Positions 45,390 through 54,616 of a stretch of 57,163 bases of DNA are shown here, in pieces. Origin of the DNA: Bacteroidales bacterium (GTDB lineage Bacteria > Bacteroidota > Bacteroidia > Bacteroidales > JAQXIO01); NCBI GenBank assembly GCA_029007825.1, contig JAQXIO010000068.1, positions 1 through 57,163 on the forward strand, in the 5' to 3' direction. Each line of letters begins with the position of its first letter. Position 1 is the first letter of the stretch. Under the pieces are notes generated by a model. It was not told where the DNA came from, ran no database searches, and saw only the letters and a program-made list of their open reading frames with translations. The position numbers were made by a program, and so were the translations under genes.

Positions 45390-46688
45390 ATGAACTATTA
45401 TAGTACCAACAAACAGGCTCCTTTGGCGACGCTCAAAGAAGCTGTAGTTAAAGGTCTGGCAGGAGATCGCGGATTGTATATGCCTGAAGAAATAAAACGT
45501 CTTCCGGACTCTTTCTTCCGGGATATGAAAGATATGAGTTTTCAGGAGATCGCTTTTGTCGTAGCCGAAGCGTTTTTCGGAAGCGATGTCGAGAAGGAAA
45601 CACTGAAACAGATTGTTTACGATACGTTGAACTTCGATGCTCCTGTGGTACAGGTGACCGATCGTATATACAGTCTGGAACTTTATCATGGCCCTACTTT
45701 GGCATTTAAAGACGTAGGTGCTCGTTTTATGGCACGTCTGTTGGGATATTTTATCAAAAAGGAGAAGCAAAATAACGTGAATGTTCTGGTTGCAACTTCG
45801 GGAGATACCGGTAGTGCCGTGGCAAACGGATTTCTCGGTGTTGAAGGTATTCATGTATATGTGCTCTATCCGAGAGGGAAAGTGAGTAAAATACAGGAGT
45901 GTCAGTTTACGACGTTGGGACAGAATATAACGGCTATCGAGGTGGACGGAACGTTCGATGATTGTCAGGCTCTGGTAAAATCGGCTTTTATGGACGAAGA
46001 GCTGAACAAGAAACTTTATCTTACGTCTGCGAATTCTATAAATGTAGCTCGCTTCCTGCCCCAGGCATTCTATTATTTTTATGCTTATGCGCAGCTTTTA
46101 AAACAGGGAAAAGCCGATCAGGTGGTGGTTTGTGTTCCGAGTGGAAACTTCGGAAATATTACTGCCGGACTTTTTGCCAAGCGGATGGGGCTTCCGGTAA
46201 AAAGATTCATTGCGGCCAATAACAGCAACGATATCTTTTTTGAGTATCTACAGACCGGACATTATAATCCCCGGGCTTCCGTCGCTACGATCGCAAATGC
46301 GATGGATGTAGGCGACCCGAGTAATTTTGCACGTATATTGGACCTTTACGGTAAGTCACACGATGCCATAGCGGCAGATATATCGGGTGCGCGTTATGAT
46401 AATGAACAGATTGCGGAAACGGTAGAGAGCGTGTATGCAAAGGAGGGATATCTTCTCGACCCGCATGGGGCTTGTGGTTATCAGGCGCTTGAGGATGGTC
46501 TGAAACCGGGAGAGGTAGGGGTATTTTTGGAAACTGCCCATCCTGCGAAATTTAAGGAGACCGTTGAGGACATTATCGGGGAAGAGGTAGAGATTCCTGT
46601 GCGTTTGCAGAAGTTTATGAAAGGGAAGAAACAGAGCGTGCCTCTTTCGAAGCAGTTTGCCGATTTCAAGAAATATCTTTTGCAATAA
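45390..46688 (+). CDS. thrC: Threonine synthase
   Basis: 432 aa PLP enzyme converting O-phosphohomoserine to threonine. PLP lysine is Lys107 in YHGPTLAFKDVGARFM. The early segment ATLKEAVVKGLAGDRGLYMPE, VATSGDTGSAVANGF (phosphate loop), VCVPSGNFGNITAG, and the C-terminal ETAHPAKFKETV are all standard. Last gene of the thr operon, followed by an exceptionally long terminator hairpin. Confidence 0.97.
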   Translation: MNYYSTNKQAPLATLKEAVVKGLAGDRGLYMPEEIKRLPDSFFRDMKDMSFQEIAFVVAEAFFGSDVEKETLKQIVYDTLNFDAPVVQVTDRIYSLELYHGPTLAFKDVGARFMARLLGYFIKKEKQNNVNVLVATSGDTGSAVANGFLGVEGIHVYVLYPRGKVSKIQECQFTTLGQNITAIEVDGTFDDCQALVKSAFMDEELNKKLYLTSANSINVARFLPQAFYYFYAYAQLLKQGKADQVVVCVPSGNFGNITAGLFAKRMGLPVKRFIAANNSNDIFFEYLQTGHYNPRASVATIANAMDVGDPSNFARILDLYGKSHDAIAADISGARYDNEQIAETVESVYAKEGYLLDPHGACGYQALEDGLKPGEVGVFLETAHPAKFKETVEDIIGEEVEIPVRLQKFMKGKKQSVPLSKQFADFKKYLLQ

Positions 46689-46720
46689 GATAACTGTGCC
46701 GGAAATATCCGGGTGCTAAA

Positions 46721-46770
46721 CAGATAATAAATAAGAGCGGCAGATTCCTGCCGCTCTTATTTATTATCTG
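46721..46770. terminator. Bidirectional terminator with a 23-bp perfect stem
   Basis: The left arm 46721-46743 and right arm 46748-46770 are perfectly complementary (CAGATAATAAATAAGAGCGG and onward), with loop ATTC. AT-rich outer half and GC-rich inner half. It separates the convergent thrC and GH106-like genes. Confidence 0.85.
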
Positions 46771-46840
46771 TTATTATTTTCAGCTTTCGTTTTATAGTAT
46801 AGACTGTTTTTTATTGAAATTTGCAGATACGGTTTATTTA

Positions 46841-49800
46841 TTATTTATAAAGTATAATTCTTACCGGACCTTCCATACCGGCTTCGGCATTGCCCCGATA
46901 GGGGGTTGGGATTGTCTGGTAGTGGTTGGATAATGTGCTGTAAACAAGAACTTCGATTTCATTGTTTCCCTCTTTTAACATTTGTGTAATATCTGTTTCA
47001 TAGGGAGGGCTTATCAATATTCCGGCAGGTAGGCCGTTTACCTTAACTTCGCAAGAGGCCACAACATCTCCAAGATTCAACATCACTTTTTCATATTTTT
47101 TGTTTGCGGGTAAAGTGAAATGATTTCTGTAATAAAGGCCACCCGAATAATATTTCATAGACCCGTATGTTCCCCAATTTCCAACAGGCATAAGCCCTTT
47201 TCCTGTATTGAACTTTATTGGTGAAGCGAAAACCGAACAGCCCTGAAAGCCTCTTTTGGCTTTTACAGAGAATGTAACGGTTGCCATATGGGCAGCTTTT
47301 TGAGGAAGAGAAATTTTGTAAGAGTTTATTTCGTCACGATCCTTTAACACATGAATACATGTGTCGGATAGTTGTATGCCATTTATCGATAAATGAAGCA
47401 ATTCTCCGTGAAGTGCGATCTCCATGGATTCTGTGCCGGGAACGCTCAGGCAGCGGTAATTCCATACGGGATATTTTCCTCCGTACGGGTCGAAGCGAAG
47501 TTGAGTGTTTGTGTCCCACCGCATAGAGACCCGTTGGTCGTAAGGTGAAGTTTTTTGCGGTACGATTGCCGAAAGGGGATAAAGAACAACGGCGCTTCGT
47601 TTTCGAAAATCGTGGAAGCCTCCCTTTTGTGCATGATAAGCGACTTCAGGCGTTTTTTCATATGCTATAAGTAGCGAATGCCATCCTTTTATCAGTTCGA
47701 CGGTATCGTTTTGGATGTGCTTTCCGTTTATTGAAAGATAATCAGGAGAAACACCGTCTTTCATGATTTTATAGATACCATCGAAAGGAGTATATACCTG
47801 TGTTCTGAATATCTGGTGAACCCCTTTGCTCAGAATCAGAAATCCATCGCTTACACGTCCCTTAAGACCATGTTGTCCTTGTCCTCCCGGTTGATCCCAT
47901 ACACCGTATTGCCATGAAAATTCCAGAGGACGCCAATCCTTTAATTCTCCTTTGGCGGCCTTTTCTATAGCGTTGTCGAGTGTGATGTCTTCAGAAACTG
48001 AGGTGTATTCCATTTGCGGGCCATAGCCGTAAATACTTTCGTTCCATGAGGTATCGTCGAAATCGTTTTTTTGCCATTCTTCAGCGGTATTGGCGGCTTC
48101 CTTATAGCGGAAGGAGCGAGCTTCCGGTCCGATAAAACTATCGAATGCTGGTAAACGGAAATCTCCCCATTTGTTATTTAGTGTCGGTAAAAATTCGGTT
48201 TCCCATTCGCTTGCCAGCTGTATTTCGTAGAATTGCCGTATTGTATGTTTATTTCCGGAGGAATATTGTGGTGTTCCTGGTGAAAATACAAAAAGATAGG
48301 AGTTGGATGAATCCCGATCAAGACGCAGCCATGTTCCGTTTTCATCCTGTTTTTCTATGGGGTAACTGACAGCTTCTCCTGTTATCCCATCCCATATTTC
48401 TACATTTCCTGTGGAATGGAAGTGGCAGATATCTCCTTTCGTTACATCGGTAACCATGTATATGTCCTGATTGCCGATGCGGCGATGCAGAACTTTTCCT
48501 GTTCCTGATTCCGGCGTAAAGTCCGGAACGATAAGCGTACGGATTGCAGCCGGAATTTTTTCATGAGAAAGATAGAGACCGGTACCTCCGGCCGGGTTGG
48601 TTTGTTTTTTCGTTTGTTTACCCGATGCAATATCGGATGCCGTTACTCCGAAAATCTCTTTGACAATAGCATTTACATCTTCATCGTTTGCTCCGTTACG
48701 GTCACTGGCTTCCGGCAGATTTCCGGTAGCTATCACGATACCTCCCGAACGGAAATGCTGCAGAGCTTTCTGTAGAGAAGTATAATGGATTGCTTTCATA
48801 TCCGAAAGGAGTATGATTTTATATTTTTCATCTTGTATTTTCAGTTCTCCTTTTGCTGTTCTGGCATTCCGGAGAGAACGGAAATCGATAAAATCATAGT
48901 CCAGTCCACTATTACTCAGTTGCATGGCCAGATCGAATGTAGCCTCGGCCTTCTCATCCGTATATACCTGTAGAGGTTCCGTAGGATAAAGAATTGCGAT
49001 ATCGCACACATGGTTGCCTTGGCTCATCAGGTAGCTGATTCGTTGAGTATAGGAGAGCCATTGTTTCATATGAGGCCAGTAAGGCATGCGGAAATGGAAG
49101 CAGGGAGGAGCCCATTCCCACCAACTGCCGTGTGTGGTGTAATAAAGGCCATGCATACATACCAAATTTCCCCCTGCCATAAAATGATGGTCAATCTGCC
49201 GGGTCAGCCATGACCCGGAACTTCCCCAACCCATGCTGTGGAAGGCTTCCAACCATGTCCGGGGACGATTGTACAAATGTGCCACGGAACTGGATACTTT
49301 CGTTTGTATAAAGCTCGATCCTGTTGAGGGAGCATCGTTTCCCGGTGCCGTAAACCAACTTATCGCTCTGAAATAATCCACATAAGAGATCGGATTCAGT
49401 CCTCTGCCCAAGTTGTCGCATCCGTATATAAGTCCGCGAGAAGCGTGCCAGTCGAAAACGGGTTTAAAATATCGCTCGTCCGAAAGATCGGTCAAAACTT
49501 CGCAATAATCTAGGCGTATTTTGGGCGTAATCGGACCAATATCGTATTTCAGCGCAGCTAAATATGGCGTAATATCGTATCCTTTTCGTTTTATAAATTC
49601 TTCCGTGAAATCTTCAGACCATGATCCGATTTTGATGGGATAGGAGAGTTCGTCCTGAAAAAAATAGTTCAATCCTTTGCGGGCTTCAGGAGTCATGTTA
49701 TCCTCAAAGCGGTCGAAATACACGTGAACCAACTCTTTTCCATGCTCTGGGTGTAAAACGTAACTATTGGCTGCGTATACGATAAAGACGGTATAATCCG

Positions 49801-50467
49801 TATCTTTCGGAGCTTTCCATTTAAGCTGGTTATCGGAGATAAAAGGTGAAAGATCAATTGTTCCCGGATAGGTTGTTACCGACACGGGATATTCGGGAAG
49901 TATTCTCGAAATCAATGATCCCCCTTTAACTCGGATGCTGTCGAATATCAGTTCACCTTTATAGTTTTTGAATTTGGACAGAGTGTCCAGTTCATCCGGA
50001 TAGTATCCGTTTTTGTGCCATCCTACCGTATAATCGTCCAAGCCCGTACCCATCCCTTTCTCTGCGCAGGCTTTAGCAAACCAGTTCCATATTTTCCACC
50101 AATCGTTGGTAAAGATAGCTGGTATACCTGGTTCGGTTCTTCCGTATAGACCGAATCCGTTTTTATGTAATTCCGGGTCTACAGCCGAATCGAGATGATG
50201 GTAACTTACCGAAAAGCCGTCGGTTGCCGAGGTGCTTAATATATCCAGTTGCTCCTGTAAACGCTCTTTTTTCAAGGTATCGCCGTTCCACCAGAAGAAT
50301 GGAATATTTCCATAACCTCTGGGGGGAGCTTTGAATTTTTCTTTTAGATCGGGAATAGCCTCCTTCGATGGATATCCGTTGTATTTTTGTCTCTCAGAGG
50401 CATGAATGAAATGATGAAAACTACATAAAGCAAAGCATATTAGTAAGTATCTTAAAGTGCAAATCAT
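46841..50467 (-). CDS. Large secreted glycoside hydrolase, GH106-like (putative alpha-L-rhamnosidase)
   Basis: 1208 aa protein. Signal peptide at 1-23 (LLICFALCSFHHFIHA-SE). The N-terminal FKAPPRGYGNIPFFWWNGDTLKKERLQEQLDIL resembles the start of GH106 catalytic domains, and the region FQDELSYPIKIGSWSEDFTEEFIKRKGYDI contains a conserved acid segment. The following TWLEAFHSMGWGSSG and DHHFMAGGNLVCMHGLYYT blocks also occur in this group. The C terminus holds a beta-sandwich sugar-binding domain (VMLNLGDVVASCEVKVNGLPAG, ISPPYETDITQMLKEGNNEIEV). GH106 is the best match I recognise, but related unclassified families share this layout. The GH92 remnant lies just upstream on the same strand. Confidence 0.75.
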   Translation of the reverse strand: MICTLRYLLICFALCSFHHFIHASERQKYNGYPSKEAIPDLKEKFKAPPRGYGNIPFFWWNGDTLKKERLQEQLDILSTSATDGFSVSYHHLDSAVDPELHKNGFGLYGRTEPGIPAIFTNDWWKIWNWFAKACAEKGMGTGLDDYTVGWHKNGYYPDELDTLSKFKNYKGELIFDSIRVKGGSLISRILPEYPVSVTTYPGTIDLSPFISDNQLKWKAPKDTDYTVFIVYAANSYVLHPEHGKELVHVYFDRFEDNMTPEARKGLNYFFQDELSYPIKIGSWSEDFTEEFIKRKGYDITPYLAALKYDIGPITPKIRLDYCEVLTDLSDERYFKPVFDWHASRGLIYGCDNLGRGLNPISYVDYFRAISWFTAPGNDAPSTGSSFIQTKVSSSVAHLYNRPRTWLEAFHSMGWGSSGSWLTRQIDHHFMAGGNLVCMHGLYYTTHGSWWEWAPPCFHFRMPYWPHMKQWLSYTQRISYLMSQGNHVCDIAILYPTEPLQVYTDEKAEATFDLAMQLSNSGLDYDFIDFRSLRNARTAKGELKIQDEKYKIILLSDMKAIHYTSLQKALQHFRSGGIVIATGNLPEASDRNGANDEDVNAIVKEIFGVTASDIASGKQTKKQTNPAGGTGLYLSHEKIPAAIRTLIVPDFTPESGTGKVLHRRIGNQDIYMVTDVTKGDICHFHSTGNVEIWDGITGEAVSYPIEKQDENGTWLRLDRDSSNSYLFVFSPGTPQYSSGNKHTIRQFYEIQLASEWETEFLPTLNNKWGDFRLPAFDSFIGPEARSFRYKEAANTAEEWQKNDFDDTSWNESIYGYGPQMEYTSVSEDITLDNAIEKAAKGELKDWRPLEFSWQYGVWDQPGGQGQHGLKGRVSDGFLILSKGVHQIFRTQVYTPFDGIYKIMKDGVSPDYLSINGKHIQNDTVELIKGWHSLLIAYEKTPEVAYHAQKGGFHDFRKRSAVVLYPLSAIVPQKTSPYDQRVSMRWDTNTQLRFDPYGGKYPVWNYRCLSVPGTESMEIALHGELLHLSINGIQLSDTCIHVLKDRDEINSYKISLPQKAAHMATVTFSVKAKRGFQGCSVFASPIKFNTGKGLMPVGNWGTYGSMKYYSGGLYYRNHFTLPANKKYEKVMLNLGDVVASCEVKVNGLPAGILISPPYETDITQMLKEGNNEIEVLVYSTLSNHYQTIPTPYRGNAEAGMEGPVRIILYK

Positions 50468-50616
50468 AGATAGTAAAAATGATATGATATTAATATTAAT
50501 ATATAAATAAGTCTCTTTATTTTTTTTGATATTAAGAACATTGAATATCCGGGCTCTTTTTAATATTCAAAGATTTCATCGCACATGGATGGTGGCAAAG
50601 CTTCAGTTGAGTTCCC

Positions 50617-51066
50617 TCACTTTTTATTTGGAGTGCTCTCCATCTCGAAAGTGAGTTCGGCATCCTTTCCAAATAAGTTTTCATGATGTAACCAGTTTTT
50701 TCATATGGGTTTCCGTTTAACATTACGGATTGTATGTAACAATTTGCACGTGATACGTGATTTGCTTTTGTCTTTAATGTTCCTTTCCCGTGTTTTAATA
50801 CGATATTCCGGAAAAGAGGAGTCGCGATAAAGTAGATTTCTTTTCCAAGCGTAACCGGATAAAATCCCATTGAACTGAAAATATACCATCCCGAAAGGTA
50901 CGGCAGCTATTGGAACAACACAGTCGGCTACATCGGTACCCATCATCGGTCGGACGTAAGTAACGGCATCTGAGGCTTTGACGCCATATGGAAAAGTTAT
51001 GAAAAGAATGATGTATAAAGATAATTTCTTTAGAAAAGTCGTGTTATTCAATTTTGTTTGGTACAT
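50617..51066 (-). pseudogene. GH92 alpha-mannosidase remnant: internal deletion plus frameshift
   Basis: The ATG at 51064-51066 opens a signal peptide and the GH92 N terminus (DAVTYVRPMMGTDVADCVV, then PIAAVPFGM). At about 50884-50890 the reading jumps to the GH92 C terminus in another frame: WYIFSSMGFYP, then ATPLFRNIVLKHGKGTLKTK and CYIQSVMLNGNPYEKT. The roughly 600 intervening residues, including the NEP and GNDD active-site regions, are missing. A second shift at about 50691-50695 restores WLHHENLFGKDAELTFEMES and ends at the stop 50617-50619. The fusion point sits at ATGGTAT, where both flanks plausibly had ATGG, suggesting deletion by short homology. Confidence 0.88.
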
Positions 51067-51532
51067 GTTTAGGAGCTTATGTTATATAGCAAAAGTAATC
51101 AAATTCTTCGAATTAGGCTTTTAGATATATTCTTTCTTCCGGGAGTATTTTACGGGGATATTATCCGGCGAAATTAATATTTATTAGCGCAAATAGAAGA
51201 GGTATAGACTCAGAATACTTTTACAGAACCAAATCTGAAATGTTTTTAATCGGGAGAATTTTGTATGTAAATTGATTCAAATTGACGCTTTTAGGATGTC
51301 ATTGCTTTTAAATCCTTATTGGGATTGCTGCAAATATTAACATTTTAACTTTAAAAATATTTTACATCTTTAAATGTTGTAAATGTTTTCGCTCTTGCTA
51401 TAGCTTATAAGGATAGAAATTTATAAGTTTGTATATATAAAGATTATGTGTGAGCATATGATATTATTCAATAATAATGTAAAAACAGAACATTGCATTA
51501 TCGCTACTGTTAAAAAACTGTAGATTTTCGTC
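51067..51532. other. Divergent intergenic region upstream of the SusC/SusD pair
   Basis: About 465 AT-rich bases between the GH92 remnant and susC. TAAGTTTG at 51424-51431 is a perfect -7 match on the plus strand, but no -33 lies at the right distance. No regulator gene is present on either side. Confidence 0.4.
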
Positions 51533-54500
51533 GTGAGATTTTTATTGCATTTCCTCTTTCTTATATTTCTGTTGCCTGTAAATGCCGCAAAGCAACAAAA
51601 CGGGTTGGCTTCCGGTAATTCGGAGGAAAATACGTTTTTGCTGCATGGTGAAGTACGTGATGTTTTAGGCGAACCTCTTCCCGGTGCAAATATCCGTGAC
51701 GAGGTAAATAAAGTCGGAACGATAGCCGGTATAGACGGACAGTTTACCTTACAGGTATCGCCCGAAAGTGAATTGATTGTTTCTTATATGGGCTACGGAA
51801 CACTGAAAGTTCCTGTGGGGGGACGAAAATTTATAGAGGTTAGATTGAAAGAGACGACAAGGTTGCTCGATAATGTAGTAGTTACGGCTTTAGGTATTAA
51901 GAAGAGGCATTCGGAGCTGACTTATGATGTTACGCAGGTGAACGGCGATGAATTAACCCGGGTTAAGGATCCTAACCTTATGGCCGGGCTGGCCGGTAAA
52001 ATAGCCGGGTTACAGATTGCCAAAAGTGCATCAGGAATAGGAGGCTCTGTCAGTGTACTGGTACGCGGGGTCCGTTCTGTGATTGGAAACAACCAGCCGT
52101 TGTATGTGATTGACGGAATACCGATTTTGAATACATCGATCGAACAACCATCTACGGCTATAGGAGGAATTGCAGATAGCGGGAACAGGGATGGCGGCGA
52201 CGGAATTTCCAATCTGAATCCGGATGATATTGAAAGCATAAGTGTTTTGAAAGGAGCTTCGGCTTCTGCATTATATGGTAGTCAGGCTGCGAATGGCGTG
52301 GTACTTATTACAACGAAGAAAGGAAGTGCGGGTGGACGTAAAATTTCATTTTCTACGAATCTTACATTTGACAAGCCCTTTTCTCTCCCTGAGTTTCAGA
52401 ATAAATATGGCGTGAGCGATTTTATAGAAAGCTGGGGTGAAAAGAGAGATATGCAATCGTATGATAATCTCGGAGATTTCTTTAAAACCGGATTAACTTC
52501 CATAACCTCTTTGTCTATAGCTTCAGGCAATAAGCAGTTCCAGAACTATTTTTCTTATGCGAATACAACGGGAAAGGGAATTATGGATAAAAACAGACTT
52601 ACGCGCCATAATTTTAACCTTCATGAAACTGCATCATTGTTCGATGATCGTTTGTCTCTCGATGGAAATGTGAATCTGATTTACCAGACAGAAGAGAACA
52701 GGCCGGTGCCGGGTGGTTTCTATATGAATCCTTTGGTCGGTTTGTACCGTTATCCGAGAGGTGAAGATATAAGTTATTATAGAGAGGAATTCGAAGTGTT
52801 GGATCCGGCGAGAAACCTGTATTCGCAAAACTGGATTTCGGGTACGCAGGATTTTGAACAAAACCCTTACTGGATAACGAACCGTATAGAAAGTTCCAGC
52901 CGGAGAAAGCGGGTGATCGCTTCTTTAGGTGCGGAACTGAAATTAACAGGCTGGTTAAAACTACAGGCGCGTGGAAGTGCTGATTATTCCAATGATAAGG
53001 TGCAGCAGAAATATTATGCCACGACAGCACCTGCACTATGCGGTCCGAACGGACGTTATGTCGAATCTACTTTTGAAGATTTGCTGTTTTATGGCGATGC
53101 GATGTTGAAGGTAGATAAAACCTTTGCCGATTTTTCGTTTAATGCGGCATTGGGTGGAAGTATCAATACCAAGATTGTTAACTCCCTGCGTTACGATTCC
53201 AAAACGGCTTCGCTTTATTATGCCAATGTTTTTAATATTGCGAATATCATAATGAACGGATCGGCTTATATCGATCAGCAGATAGATGCAAAAAGAGTTT
53301 TACAATCCGTTTTTGCTACCGCACAATTAGGATATAAAAAGACTTTATTTCTCGATGTGACAGCCCGTAACGATTGGTCCAGTACTTTGGCTTTTACGCC
53401 GAATGAGCGAAAGGGGTACTTTTATCCTTCTGTGGGGTTAGCATGGGTTATGAATAATACATTTACTTTGCCGGACTGGGTTAAGTTGGGGAAGATCCGG
53501 GCTGTGTATAGTAATGTGGGAAATGATATACCGCTTTTTATTACGAATCCGGTGTCACATATTACTGCCGGCGGCGAGATACAGGCTTCTGATGCCGCAC
53601 CGTTCGAAGATATGAAGCCGGAAATGACATCTTCTCTGGAATTAGGTACGGAATGGAGTTTTTTCAGTGACCGGTTGACATTAGTGGCTACATTTTATAA
53701 AACGAATACGAAAAATCAGTTTTTTAAGCTTCCTACGCAATCGGGCGACCAGTATGCTTATCGTTATGTTAATGCGGGCGATATACAGAATATGGGAATC
53801 GAGTTTTCGATAGGTGGCGTGCCGGTCGAAACGGGTGATTTTCGCTGGAATACAACATGGAATATTGCGTCGAATAGGAATAAAGTGTTGAAATTGCACG
53901 ATAGCCTTTCTGTTTTTCTTTACGGTCCGTACGGTTTTTCTTCGAGCTATGCAATGAAACTGAAAGAAGGTGGCGCCATCGGTGACATTTACGGAAAAGC
54001 TTTTCGCCGCGATGAGAACGGTAATATTATGTATGAAACTGAAGGTTCTAAAGCGGGGCTTCCTATGGTGGACGGAGAAGGAAATACGGTGAAAGTGGGA
54101 AATGCCTACCCAAGATTTACTATGAGTTGGAATAATACTTTTATATATAAAAATTTCACGTTCACTTTCCTGATAGATAGCCGTATAGGTGGTGAGATCC
54201 TTTCGCAGACGCAGGCAGATATGGATATGTATGGCGTGAGCAAGGCAACCGGCGATGCGCGGGACCAGGGATATGTGATTTTGGAAGGACACCGGATCGA
54301 TAATGTAGAAGGTTTTTACAAAAATGTGGTGGGAGGACGTGCCGGAGTAACCGAATACTATATGTATGATGCCACGAATATCCGGTTGCGGGAAATAACG
54401 TTAGGTTATACGTTTCCGGAAGAGTGGATGAAGAAAATAAAGGTTATCAACAAAGTAAATTTGTCGTTGGTGGCACGAAATCTTTTCTTTATTTATAAAA

Positions 54501-54616
54501 AGGCTCCTTTTGATCCGGATTTAATTTTATCTACCGGGAATGATAATCAGGGGATAGAGGTGTACGGAATGCCGACGACACGTAGTGTCGGGTTTAATAT
54601 AAAGTGTGAATTCTGA
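51533..54616 (+). CDS. SusC/RagA family TonB-linked outer-membrane receptor
   Basis: 1027 aa glycan-import porin. A GTG start is used: an in-frame TAG lies 12 bases upstream, no ATG intervenes, and the signal peptide (LLHFLFLIFLLPVNAA) follows at once. Residues 40-110 form the carboxypeptidase-like domain (LHGEVRDVLGEPLPGANIRD). The plug domain includes GLAGKIAGLQIAKSASGIGGS, VRGVRSVIGNNQPLYVIDGIPI and SISVLKGASASALYGSQAANGVVLITTKKG. The 22-strand barrel ends in SVGFNIKCEF with terminal Phe. No STN anti-sigma-contact domain is present. Its stop overlaps the susD ATG. Confidence 0.95.
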   Translation: MRFLLHFLFLIFLLPVNAAKQQNGLASGNSEENTFLLHGEVRDVLGEPLPGANIRDEVNKVGTIAGIDGQFTLQVSPESELIVSYMGYGTLKVPVGGRKFIEVRLKETTRLLDNVVVTALGIKKRHSELTYDVTQVNGDELTRVKDPNLMAGLAGKIAGLQIAKSASGIGGSVSVLVRGVRSVIGNNQPLYVIDGIPILNTSIEQPSTAIGGIADSGNRDGGDGISNLNPDDIESISVLKGASASALYGSQAANGVVLITTKKGSAGGRKISFSTNLTFDKPFSLPEFQNKYGVSDFIESWGEKRDMQSYDNLGDFFKTGLTSITSLSIASGNKQFQNYFSYANTTGKGIMDKNRLTRHNFNLHETASLFDDRLSLDGNVNLIYQTEENRPVPGGFYMNPLVGLYRYPRGEDISYYREEFEVLDPARNLYSQNWISGTQDFEQNPYWITNRIESSSRRKRVIASLGAELKLTGWLKLQARGSADYSNDKVQQKYYATTAPALCGPNGRYVESTFEDLLFYGDAMLKVDKTFADFSFNAALGGSINTKIVNSLRYDSKTASLYYANVFNIANIIMNGSAYIDQQIDAKRVLQSVFATAQLGYKKTLFLDVTARNDWSSTLAFTPNERKGYFYPSVGLAWVMNNTFTLPDWVKLGKIRAVYSNVGNDIPLFITNPVSHITAGGEIQASDAAPFEDMKPEMTSSLELGTEWSFFSDRLTLVATFYKTNTKNQFFKLPTQSGDQYAYRYVNAGDIQNMGIEFSIGGVPVETGDFRWNTTWNIASNRNKVLKLHDSLSVFLYGPYGFSSSYAMKLKEGGAIGDIYGKAFRRDENGNIMYETEGSKAGLPMVDGEGNTVKVGNAYPRFTMSWNNTFIYKNFTFTFLIDSRIGGEILSQTQADMDMYGVSKATGDARDQGYVILEGHRIDNVEGFYKNVVGGRAGVTEYYMYDATNIRLREITLGYTFPEEWMKKIKVINKVNLSLVARNLFFIYKKAPFDPDLILSTGNDNQGIEVYGMPTTRSVGFNIKCEF

